This document shows positions 8,697 through 16,018 of a stretch of 41,752 bases of DNA, one piece after another. Within the stretch, counting starts at the first letter, position 1, and every line of letters begins with the position of its first letter. A model generated the notes under the pieces. That model ran no database searches. It was not told the origin of the DNA and was given only the letters and a program-made list of their open reading frames with translations. Both the position numbers and the translations under genes were made by a program. The stretch lies in NCBI GenBank assembly GCA_903915035.1, contig CAIWRI010000068.1:1-41752 (forward strand). The letters are read 5' to 3'. This stretch comes from an uncultured Nitrosomonadales bacterium (GTDB lineage: Bacteria > Pseudomonadota > Gammaproteobacteria > Burkholderiales > Gallionellaceae).

Positions 8697-10029
8697 ACAG
8701 CAGTTATTACTCTGGCTGCTAGTGCCCATGCTGATCATTGCCCCTGTGGCAGCCGCACTTCAATATTGGCTGGTGATTTCACCGGCAAAACAGGAGTTTG
8801 ACCATCAACTGGGTGATTTTGCCATCGCAATGGCCAGTTTTTTGAAAGTGGAGGGCAATAATTTTCATTTCAATATGACCGATGAAACCGAACACCTGCT
8901 TCGTACCGATCAATTGGATGAGGAATTTTTTCTGGTGTTAACGCCGGATGGCAAGCGACTTGCCGGAGATACCACACTGAACACACCAGAAGCTAAAGTT
9001 GCAGCAGGTGAAATGCACTATGTCGATCGCAAGATCAACAGTCGCATGGTGCGCATGGTGCTCTACGGGGTTGCGTGTGGTGAAAATCCTTGCCAGATAC
9101 GTATGGCTGAGACACAAATTAAACGCAACAAAGTTCATTTTCATGCATTAACCACCACGCTACTGTCAATACTGTTACTTGGTTTGACCACCACAATTGT
9201 CATGCTGATAGCCGTGAAACATGGTTTAAAACCACTTCAGGATCTGCGTAACCAACTCGCTGACAGGCCATTAGATGATCTTAAACCGGTAGATTTACCG
9301 CATGCGCCCGCTGAACTACAGCCATTGATTAACACCTTGAATCAATTATTCAAACGACAGGCTAATGCGACACTGTTGCAGAACTCATTTCTTGCCGATG
9401 CCGCTCACCAGTTACGAACCCCGTTGACTGCGCTGCAAACAGAATCTGAACTGTCATTACTGGAGCCTCATCCCGAATCGCTGCATCCAACGTTACAACG
9501 CATGCATCAATCCGCCTGCCGTGCTGCAAAGCTTGCAAATCAGTTACTGGTGATCGCACGCACCGATCAGGACGGTCAACGGAATGCGGGATTTAGTCGC
9601 ATAAACTTAAAAGACGTCGGCATCGACGCGGCAAATGAGTGGTCCAGTCGTGCTTATGCAGCAGGTGTTGATCTGGGGTTTCAACTCGACACTGCGTACA
9701 TTAATGGTCAAGCCATTCTGCTTCAGGAACTGGTATCCAATCTGATACATAATTCAATTGAACATGCGGGGAAAAATGCTCAGATTACTGTAAAAACTTA
9801 TACTTCAGAATCTCATTCAATTCTCGAAGTAGAGGACGATGGTCCAGGAATTGAAGAGCATGAACGGCAAAAAGTGCTGCAACGTTTCTTCCGTGGTCTG
9901 CATGCCAAGGGATTCGGTAGTGGATTGGGCTTAGCCATTGTCAACGATATAGTCCGTATTCATAAGGCAGAGATTGCTTTACTCACGCCGGATAACAGCG
10001 CAGGATTATTAGTTCGTGTAACATTCTAA
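8680..10029 (+). CDS. Sensor histidine kinase (QseC-like)
   Basis: Membrane-bound sensor kinase partner of the preceding response regulator, 449 residues. Membrane segment 1 lies at about residues 8-30, followed by a periplasmic domain of about 120 residues with a Cys pair (VACGENPCQ), membrane segment 2 at about 155-180, a HAMP-like linker, and the HisKA H-box DAAHQLRTPL with His at about residue 243. The ATPase domain has the N-box (NLIHNSIEHA), G1 (DDGPGI) and G2 (GSGLGLA). Its ATG lies 17 bases inside the regulator gene, preceded by AGAGGA. The signal sensed is unknown; neighbouring genes suggest a metal or toxic compound exported by the efflux operon. Confidence 0.93.
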   Translation: MASSLKQQLLLWLLVPMLIIAPVAAALQYWLVISPAKQEFDHQLGDFAIAMASFLKVEGNNFHFNMTDETEHLLRTDQLDEEFFLVLTPDGKRLAGDTTLNTPEAKVAAGEMHYVDRKINSRMVRMVLYGVACGENPCQIRMAETQIKRNKVHFHALTTTLLSILLLGLTTTIVMLIAVKHGLKPLQDLRNQLADRPLDDLKPVDLPHAPAELQPLINTLNQLFKRQANATLLQNSFLADAAHQLRTPLTALQTESELSLLEPHPESLHPTLQRMHQSACRAAKLANQLLVIARTDQDGQRNAGFSRINLKDVGIDAANEWSSRAYAAGVDLGFQLDTAYINGQAILLQELVSNLIHNSIEHAGKNAQITVKTYTSESHSILEVEDDGPGIEEHERQKVLQRFFRGLHAKGFGSGLGLAIVNDIVRIHKAEIALLTPDNSAGLLVRVTF

Positions 10030-10038
10030 CCGATCCAT

Positions 10039-10070
10039 TTCTAGTCAATTCATCAGGTTATTGACTAGAA
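10039..10070. terminator. Stem-loop after the two-component operon
   Basis: Perfect 11-bp inverted repeat TTCTAGTCAAT / ATTGACTAGAA with a 10-base loop, starting 10 bases after the kinase stop codon. It is placed as a terminator would be, but the arms are AT-rich and no T-run follows on the plus strand. It could be a weak terminator, a 3'-end stabiliser or a protein site. Confidence 0.45.
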
Positions 10071-10145
10071 CCTGCTAAACAATAGCTATTTTCCCCCTGC
10101 TATTCAGTACCGAATATCCAATGTCCGCTTTACCGCATGAAGCAG

Positions 10146-10346
10146 TTATTGAGCATCCAGCCATTGGCACGGGCGGTGCCAGGTGCGCAGGTTCTCCAGC
10201 AGCACCGGGAAAAGCATCGCGTAGCGATCCTTGCTGCCTTTGCCCTGTTCGACATGCGGCTGACTATCAATGTTACTGACCTTCAGGGCGACCACCTCGC
10301 TGACGCGCAGTTCCGCGCCGTAGGCCACCGCAGTCTGGTTTCTTAA
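10146..10346 (-). pseudogene. Tyrosine recombinase (integrase) fragment
   Basis: About 66 codons match the region around the first catalytic Arg of phage-integrase-family recombinases: AYGAELRVSEVVALKVSNID, then EQGKGSKDRYAMLFPVLLENL. Arg of the LRVSE motif and the Lys of the GKGSKDR beta-turn are visible, but the rest of the catalytic domain (HxxR, W/H, Tyr) and the N-terminal core-binding domain are absent. No start codon or ribosome binding site is present. It is the relic of a site-specific recombinase or transposon-associated integrase, another sign of mobile DNA between the efflux region and the dienelactone hydrolase gene. Confidence 0.8.
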
Positions 10347-10761
10347 ACTCCCGGCGGTTTAGTCCTTGGGCACACAACAGTCATGCATGAACATCCGTTT
10401 GATTCAGTCTTATGTTTGTGATCGGCTTTCAAGATGCCAGATATTATTGCCTTGCAATATCCATCGGGAATACGTTTAGTGATATAAAAAAATTCTTATT
10501 TTTAGCTAAGAATTTCTAAAGGAATTGAAATAGAGGTAAATTGAATGACTTATGCTAACGAGCATGGTAATGATGCCATCCCTGATAATGCGAACGATTT
10601 CCTCTTTTACCCTTTCCCCACGCAGGCGCGGAAGAGCGTAGCGAGGGAGTATGGGCAGATGAACCGCTACGCGAGTTTCAGACGGCTCAAGACCTTGATC
10701 ATCGGGCGTCGCATAGGTGCTTTAATCTTTGCTTCGTCCCTGCTGAACCATTCTATTCAAC
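10347..10761. other. Gene-poor stretch with one doubtful ORF
   Basis: No firm gene. A 77-codon plus-strand frame at 10545-10778 has GAGGT seven bases before its ATG, but matches nothing I know and overlaps the end of the next gene, so it is not called. A perfect 9-bp inverted repeat (AAATTCTTA / TAAGAATTT, 8-base loop) lies at 10490-10515. Confidence 0.5.
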
Positions 10762-11451
10762 TTAAAGATTTTCTCTGAAAAAGGCCATGGTTCTTGTCCA
10801 GGCAAGCTCAGCAGCGCTGGCATCGTATTTTAAATAGGCGAGGTTTTTTGTATCGGCTTCTTCATTGGCAAAGGCATGCTTTGCGTCATAACGGAAAAAC
10901 GTAAAAGGAACAGAAGCCGCCGCCAATTGCTTTTCCAACTCGTCAACGCCTGCTATGGCGAAGACATCGTCATGAAGAGCCCAGTGCCCCAGGACGGGCG
11001 CTTTAATCTTCGTGGCATCAATATATTCCAGGGGTGGATAACCGTACCAGATCACCGTAGCATCCGACTCCGGCACAAAAACACTGGAAAGCAGCGTTAA
11101 CGCACCTCCCATACAAAATCCGGTAATGCCGACCTTTGAACTTCCCTCCGCCTTCAGGTATTGAACTGCACCACGAATATCCTGACCGGCAGCATCACCA
11201 AAATCCAGCCCGTTCATTAAATGATTGGCCTCGTTTTCTTCCAGCGCCAATTTGCCACGGTATAAATCAGGCACCAAAGCCTGGTAGCCCGCGCCTGCCA
11301 ATTTATCAGCAACCGCCTTGATTTGATCATTTAAACCCCACCACTCCTGAATCACTACGATGGCCGGCGCATTATCAATCGCCTTTGGCCTGGCAAGATA
11401 AGCATTAACAGTTTGTCCATCCGGTCTTTTATAACTGATCATTGAGCCCAT
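10762..11451 (-). CDS. Dienelactone hydrolase family protein
   Basis: Alpha/beta-hydrolase of the dienelactone hydrolase family, which open cyclic esters and related carbonyl compounds in the cytoplasm. 229 residues, the usual length. The catalytic set is visible: the nucleophile Cys in GFCMGG (residue 113), Asp in LHDD, His in KHAF, and the conserved Glu in IQEWWGL near residue 36 that primes the Cys. No signal peptide. GGAAA upstream of the ATG supports the start. It is not beside chlorocatechol genes, so it is probably a general carboxymethylenebutenolidase-like enzyme whose natural substrate cannot be read from context. Confidence 0.92.
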   Translation of the reverse strand: MGSMISYKRPDGQTVNAYLARPKAIDNAPAIVVIQEWWGLNDQIKAVADKLAGAGYQALVPDLYRGKLALEENEANHLMNGLDFGDAAGQDIRGAVQYLKAEGSSKVGITGFCMGGALTLLSSVFVPESDATVIWYGYPPLEYIDATKIKAPVLGHWALHDDVFAIAGVDELEKQLAAASVPFTFFRYDAKHAFANEEADTKNLAYLKYDASAAELAWTRTMAFFRENL

Positions 11452-11641
11452 TAAATTTCCTTAAATTGGTTGGTTATCAAAATTTACTGCATCACCTGAA
11501 GTCCTGCCCTGTCCCGCTTGAATATCGGGATCCTGTTTGTCTTTATGACTGCTCTGGCATCAGGAATTGATTTTTAATATAAGCACTGGGAAATGCATCA
11601 AAAGCGTTAAGATTATCGAGTCTCAGATAAGGTTTACCGTA

Positions 11642-11927
11642 TTAAGGCTCTCTTGCTTTCCTGGCCTTTTTATCCATGATAAAAGTATATTTCTCTTGCA
11701 ATAAACTGTCCGGCTTCCAGTTCTTTTTGTGATTATCTGCTTGCGTGATCAGTAAAAACTTGCTCCGGAACATCACAAAGTGCGACCACTATCCCTGTCG
11801 GGTGAAGCATTCTGCCAATTTTCAGAGGCGACATGTTTGACACGATAGCATGGACCGCCAAATCGATATCATCAATGATGCTTAATCCATGCGCTTTAGT
11901 CGTCTTGTGCTTGTTTTTCACACTCAT
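11642..11927 (-). pseudogene. Small unknown protein, apparently frameshifted
   Basis: I do not recognise this gene. A 64-codon frame starts at 11927 (SVKNKHKTTKAHGLSIIDDI...) and stops at 11733. Near base 11758, at a run of T in GTTTTTACTG, a second frame opens and continues with coding-like sequence (ADNHKKNWKPDSLLQEKYTF, then IMDKKARKAREP) to a stop at 11642. Joined by removing one base, the two give about 94 residues, highly charged at both ends with a hydrophobic centre. This would be either a frameshifted gene or a shorter true gene with chance continuation. There is no signal peptide or membrane segment. Confidence 0.4.
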
Positions 11928-11985
11928 CTTAGTCGATTGTTTCTATTGAAATACTGAAGTTTAAACCTTAACAGGCCGTTGAATA

Positions 11986-13104
11986 TTAGAAGGGGGAATC
12001 CCATAAGTCTGTTTTCCGTCGAGACGCGAAGCTTTTGAGCAACACCTTGAGCATCTTGATATCTTGCATGTTGACTAAATCTCTTTTTATATCGTCGATC
12101 GTCAGCGTTGTGTCAGCGATGTCGGCTTCAAGCTGACGCATGACCGTGTCTGGATACAACTGGGCAAATTGTTCGATACCATATCGCGCCTTGAACATAT
12201 CTTCGGTAGATAAAATCTCTTGTTCCAGCTCCGCCAGCTGTTCTTTCAATATTTTTGTGCAATGCTTTAAGCGGGTTTCTGAGAGATTGCTAATCGTAGT
12301 TTGGTCGATGTGTTCCAGTTCAAGCTGCAACTCTAATAATAGCAGCAAATTTTTCTTGTCATAGGCTTGATTGACGCGCTGCATTAAAACCGTTTTTCGT
12401 TCGTGTTCCCGCGGGTCTGTTTCCCGGTCAGGATGAAGCGCACTGACTAATTTACGGTAGACCTCTCGAATGGAAAGGTCGACCTCCAGCTCTTCTGCCT
12501 TTTGTTGCGCTTCTTTGGCAAGCTGTTTGGCTGTTTTTTTTCTTGTGGCACGCTGAGCAGCTTGTGCCTGCAGGATTTCTTCTTGCCCGGCTTCGTGCTC
12601 TTGCATGCGCTCTTGAGCACGCTTTATAAATTCTTCCAGTGTAGAATCGTTGAAATCATCGCCCGGATCAACGCCCGTCATCGCCTCGAACATTATCTCG
12701 TTAGCTGTTTCAGATTCCTGGCTATCAAAGTCAAAGCCACTATGCTTATTGTAAATTTCCTTTAATTCGTCATCATCCCGATTGGCTATCAGGCTCGCTG
12801 CCAATTCGGTGATGATATCCGCAACCTTGCGACGCTCAGCAGCCGTCAATCCTTTTTGCTCACAGGCACTATCGAGTAAATACACGAACTCTACTTTGAG
12901 ATTTTTCTCTATTTCAACCAGCGGAAGCAATTCGCTGTTATATCTTTGCTGATAAAGGGGAGCGATTTCCTGCCATGCGGCGAGCTTGCTGCGCCTGACT
13001 TCAATTTTCTTGATCAGATTATTGAATGTTTTCTGCCCTTTGGACAGGGTAGTCTGATCTGTAGTTGTTGCAATACTGAGCGCTTTGGTTTGCGGTTTTA
13101 ACAT
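11986..13104 (-). CDS. J-domain protein (DnaJ-like co-chaperone)
   Basis: A 372-residue, mostly helical, highly charged cytoplasmic protein. A partial J domain lies at about residues 205-260 (SIREVYRKLVSALHPDRETD) with the HPD tripeptide at 224-226 that stimulates Hsp70/DnaK ATPase. It lacks the Gly/Phe region and zinc fingers of DnaJ, so it is a specialised co-chaperone. The N-terminal 200 residues contain acidic stretches and a long coiled-coil-like Ala/Glu/Gln/Lys segment just before the J domain; the C-terminus is also helical. Its client is unknown. It stands alone, with no DnaK gene nearby. The ATG lacks a clear ribosome binding site. Confidence 0.8.
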   Translation of the reverse strand: MLKPQTKALSIATTTDQTTLSKGQKTFNNLIKKIEVRRSKLAAWQEIAPLYQQRYNSELLPLVEIEKNLKVEFVYLLDSACEQKGLTAAERRKVADIITELAASLIANRDDDELKEIYNKHSGFDFDSQESETANEIMFEAMTGVDPGDDFNDSTLEEFIKRAQERMQEHEAGQEEILQAQAAQRATRKKTAKQLAKEAQQKAEELEVDLSIREVYRKLVSALHPDRETDPREHERKTVLMQRVNQAYDKKNLLLLLELQLELEHIDQTTISNLSETRLKHCTKILKEQLAELEQEILSTEDMFKARYGIEQFAQLYPDTVMRQLEADIADTTLTIDDIKRDLVNMQDIKMLKVLLKSFASRRKTDLWDSPF

Positions 13105-13453
13105 GATATAAGCAGTTTTGTGTTAAGGCGACATGCAAGGCGGCAAAATAAAAAAATTTACCGTGCCGATTGTAGCGCTTCACCACCATGTGGTAAATAT
13201 GATTATGCCATTGATAATTTTGTGACGGCTCCCAAGTCTTTTCGTGACATCTGTCAGGCCGGGCAAATCCGCAGTGGCATCAACCAGTCTGGCGTCAGGC
13301 ATCGCTATTTTAACATTAGCGGATCTGCCGGAAGCGGCTTCGCTTGTAAACCTGCCTCAGACAGAACCTTTAATCTTTTCTTCATATATCTTTAACAATT
13401 CCGCAATGTGCAAATCTTATGCTGTTGGTATTAACCCGACAGGAGATACGTTC
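13105..13453. other. Non-coding leader between the J-domain gene and the acyltransferase
   Basis: About 350 bases between divergently transcribed genes. Two overlapping plus-strand frames cross it, one of which joins the acyltransferase in frame from 13244, but neither has recognisable protein features. I see no gene and treat it as a promoter/leader region. Confidence 0.5.
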
Positions 13454-14218
13454 ATGCTAGACCTGATTCCGCAACCCGCAGTCAATCCCGTACGCCGCTT
13501 AAGCTGTGATCTGGCTAAAACGCATGCCGAAATGGAAGCCGCCCAACGCATTCGCTACAGGGTGTTCGGCGAAGAAATGGGCGCAAAGCTGCCCAGTGCA
13601 GCAACCGGTCTTGATATTGATCGTTTCGACATGTTTTGCGATCACCTGCTGGTGCGTGATCACGCAGATAACAAAGTTGTCGGCACTTACCGCATTCTGC
13701 CGCCGGAACAAGCGCGCATGGCAGGCGGCTATTATTCAGAAACTGAATTTGATATGTCCAGACTGGCGCATTTGCGTGACCGCATGGCTGAAGTCGGACG
13801 CTCCTGTGTGGATGCCAATTATCGCGACGGTGCGACCATCACCCAATTATGGACCGGACTGGCAGACTACATCACGAAAAATGGCCATGAATATTTAATC
13901 GGCTGTGCCAGTATGAGCATGTCGGATGGCGGGCACTACGCCTCAAGCGTATTTAAAAAGATTTATAAACTGCATGCTGCACCGGCTGAGTTTACCGTGA
14001 TTCCGCATAACCGGTTGCCGCTGGAATCGCTTAACAGCGACCTGGATGTCATTATCCCGCCGCTGATCAAGGGCTATCTGCGTATGGGTGCGTATGTTGC
14101 CGGTGAACCGGCGTGGGACCCGGAGTTCAATTGCGCGGATCTTTTCATTTTGCTGCCGATATCCCGTATGTCTGCGCGTTTTGCCAAACACTTTTTACGT
14201 CAGGCGACTGCATCGTAA
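13454..14218 (+). CDS. OlsB-like GNAT N-acyltransferase
   Basis: Member of the ornithine-acyl-ACP N-acyltransferase (OlsB/hemolysin-like GNAT) family, which moves a 3-hydroxyacyl chain from ACP to the amino group of ornithine or a related amino acid, the first step of aminolipid synthesis. 254 residues from the chosen start. Conserved blocks are RIRYRVFGEEMG, then VVGTYRILPPEQA, the EVGRSCVDANYRDG segment around residue 115, and YLIGCASM. The open frame reaches 13244, but the ATG at 13454 has AGGAGA seven bases upstream and fits the family start. No olsA-type acyltransferase is adjacent. It is followed by a diacylglycerol kinase gene, giving a small lipid-metabolism pair. Confidence 0.87.
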   Translation: MLDLIPQPAVNPVRRLSCDLAKTHAEMEAAQRIRYRVFGEEMGAKLPSAATGLDIDRFDMFCDHLLVRDHADNKVVGTYRILPPEQARMAGGYYSETEFDMSRLAHLRDRMAEVGRSCVDANYRDGATITQLWTGLADYITKNGHEYLIGCASMSMSDGGHYASSVFKKIYKLHAAPAEFTVIPHNRLPLESLNSDLDVIIPPLIKGYLRMGAYVAGEPAWDPEFNCADLFILLPISRMSARFAKHFLRQATAS

Positions 14219-14314
14219 TTACTCAGCCTATTCAACACATGCAGTGCGCGTGTGTTGAATCGAAGTTGTCATATCCCTGCCGTATACTCAGTACATTTCT
14301 TTTGGAGTTATGTC

Positions 14315-14692
14315 ATGGAAAGCCCTTACAAAGGAAAAACCGGTTTACGTCGCTTATTCAATGCCTTTGGATACTCGCTGGCCGGATTTCGTGCCGCTTA
14401 CAAACATGAAGACGCCTTTCGTCAGGAAGCGCTGCTGGCCGCGTTCCTCATTCCGACGGCACTCTGGTTGCCGGTTAGCCCGATTGGCAAGGCGCTGATG
14501 ATAGGCAGCGTCCTGCTGGTAATGATAGTCGAATTGCTTAATTCTGCCATTGAAGCCACGGTAGATCGCATTTCACTGGACAGCCACGATCTGGCCAAAC
14601 GCGCCAAAGATATTGGCAGCGCTGCGGTACTGGTCAGCCTGATTAACACCATGATTATCTGGTTGCTGGTACTACTGCCACCCATGCAATAA
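14315..14692 (+). CDS. dgkA: Diacylglycerol kinase
   Basis: Small inner-membrane enzyme that phosphorylates diacylglycerol to phosphatidate with ATP, recycling diacylglycerol released during envelope glycan modification. 125 residues, the normal length, with three membrane helices. The signature ELLNSAIEATVDR with the catalytic Glu, and the following HDLAKRAKDIGSAAV block, are intact. An upstream in-frame start exists at 14252, but the ATG at 14315 with GGAG ahead matches the family N-terminus (ESPYKGKTGLRRL). Directly downstream of the OlsB-like gene. Confidence 0.94.
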   Translation: MESPYKGKTGLRRLFNAFGYSLAGFRAAYKHEDAFRQEALLAAFLIPTALWLPVSPIGKALMIGSVLLVMIVELLNSAIEATVDRISLDSHDLAKRAKDIGSAAVLVSLINTMIIWLLVLLPPMQ

Positions 14693-14699
14693 ACTGGAT

Positions 14700-15177
14700 G
14701 TGGCCATTGATAAACAGCACTATCATGAAACGCTGGTTGCAGGCATGCCGCAGGTTATTCAGGGTTCAAGTCAGGTCTTCCTGCAAAAGGCTTATTACTG
14801 CGCTTGTGGCAAAAACAGCTTGCCGGCATACAAACGGGGATTGCCCGAACATTACGCTTCCGGCGATATTTTTGTCTATCCAAGACTGACCGAGAGCTAT
14901 GGCAATGTCACCATAGAGGCAATGGCCAGCGGCCTGGCTAGCATAGCCTACGATTATGCGGCCGCACGTCAACACCCATAAGACGAATGGATTGCTGGCT
15001 CCGTTCAGCGATACGCGGTCATTTATCGCACAGGCCAGCGGACTGATTGGCGACACGGCCCAGATACAGCGGTTACGTGAAGCCGCGCGCCATAGCGTAC
15101 AAAATCTTTGCCGGGAGCACATCATAGTACAAATGGAAACCGTCCTGTTTGAAGCGGTATGTGCACAGGACGGTTAA
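14700..15177 (+). pseudogene. Glycosyltransferase family 4 remnant, frameshifted
   Basis: Only the C-terminal nucleotide-sugar-binding part of a GT4/GT-B enzyme remains. The first frame carries EHYASGDIFVYPRLTESYGN and the following VTIEAMASGLASIAYDY, including the conserved E-x7-E motif, then stops at 14981. The reading continues in the next frame with NGLLAPFSDTRSFIAQASGL to a stop at 15177, so one or two bases were gained or lost near 14970. The whole N-terminal acceptor domain is missing, and the first 45 codons do not resemble the family. It is inactive and probably left over from a larger lipid-glycosylation locus. Confidence 0.82.
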
Positions 15178-15423
15178 AGCCAGGCCTGTAAACCAAAACC
15201 CTTTTTCCCCTGCTATTTCAGGATTTACTCCATGCTGAACTTTAGCTGTCCACGCTAAAATTACCCGTTAAAAATTACATAGCGCATTCGTCCTGATTTT
15301 AAAAGGCCGGCCGATACGTTTATGCATTTTTTTAAATCAGAATTTTATCTCAACGATCAATTTCCAGCAGTTTTCCGTCAAAGCCCATTTTCTGCAAAAA
15401 AATTACAAAGCTACTGATGTCTT

Positions 15424-15460
15424 ATTGATAATTCCCTATGACCTGTAGGAAATTATCAAT
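15424..15460. repeat. 15-bp inverted repeat in AT-rich leader
   Basis: Arms ATTGATAATTCCCTA and TAGGAAATTATCAAT with one mismatch and a 7-base loop, followed by an AT-rich run. It may form a transcript hairpin or serve as a regulator site. Confidence 0.6.
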
Positions 15461-15718
15461 ATTTTATTTAAATTTATTAAGGTAATAAATTGTCCAAAAA
15501 TCAATTGTTATTGATGGCAATAACAATTGATTTAATTATCACCCTGAAAATATTTTATACCGCAAACAGCCTCCGCCACCCCTGCGATCATTATGACTTA
15601 AACTCGTTATTTTCAATAAAATTATATGGATTAATTATCATTAATTCAGCTAGTTACATTAATAAACAGCTATATTTACATACTGAAATTTACTTGCTGA
15701 TATTAATTTGACCGCGCT

Positions 15719-15754
15719 ATATAGGCCAAAGTATCTATATATTATGGTCTATAT
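15719..15754. repeat. 10-bp inverted repeat in AT-rich leader
   Basis: Arms ATATAGGCCA and TGGTCTATAT with one mismatch and a 16-base loop, about 265 bases before the autotransporter start. The function is unknown; a regulator site is possible. Confidence 0.4.
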
Positions 15755-16018
15755 GAATATCAAAATAACTGGTGTATGTTTCGCCCTGACTCGCTTTGTC
15801 TTTGCCACAAATGTATTCACACGAATATTTTAAGTTCGATATAGCAAGCTGAATTTATTTTCATATATATCGCACCATAAATATTCAGGCAGAACACAAA
15901 AACAGTTTTTTCAATTTAATTCTACGGTGTATTTGTTCAAGTACGGTTTTTTTGCAATGGCTACATAAAGTTAATTTATAACCATCATTCAATCATGACG
16001 TATACAAAGGAAAACGAA

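Larger units (their letters stand above)
15178..16018. other. Long AT-rich leader upstream of the autotransporter
   Basis: Over 800 bases with markedly higher A+T than any gene nearby. The only sizeable frame (15490-15711, TTG start, 73 codons) is low-complexity and not convincing. Two inverted repeats are present, at 15424-15460 and 15719-15754. A possible promoter, TTGCAA (15952-15957) and TTATAA (15976-15981) with an 18-base spacer, lies about 40 bases before the autotransporter start. The rest shows nothing I can name. Confidence 0.55.

Noticed and set aside
10545-10778. 77-codon plus-strand ORF with a fair ribosome binding site
   Set aside because: No recognisable family, odd composition, and it overlaps the end of the dienelactone hydrolase gene; kept only as a note.
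13244-13453. In-frame 70-codon extension of the OlsB-like gene
   Set aside because: The internal ATG at 13454 has a strong AGGAGA site and matches the family start; the extension has no conserved sequence.
15490-15711. 73-codon ORF in the AT-rich leader
   Set aside because: TTG start without a ribosome binding site and Ile/Leu-rich composition explained by AT-rich DNA.
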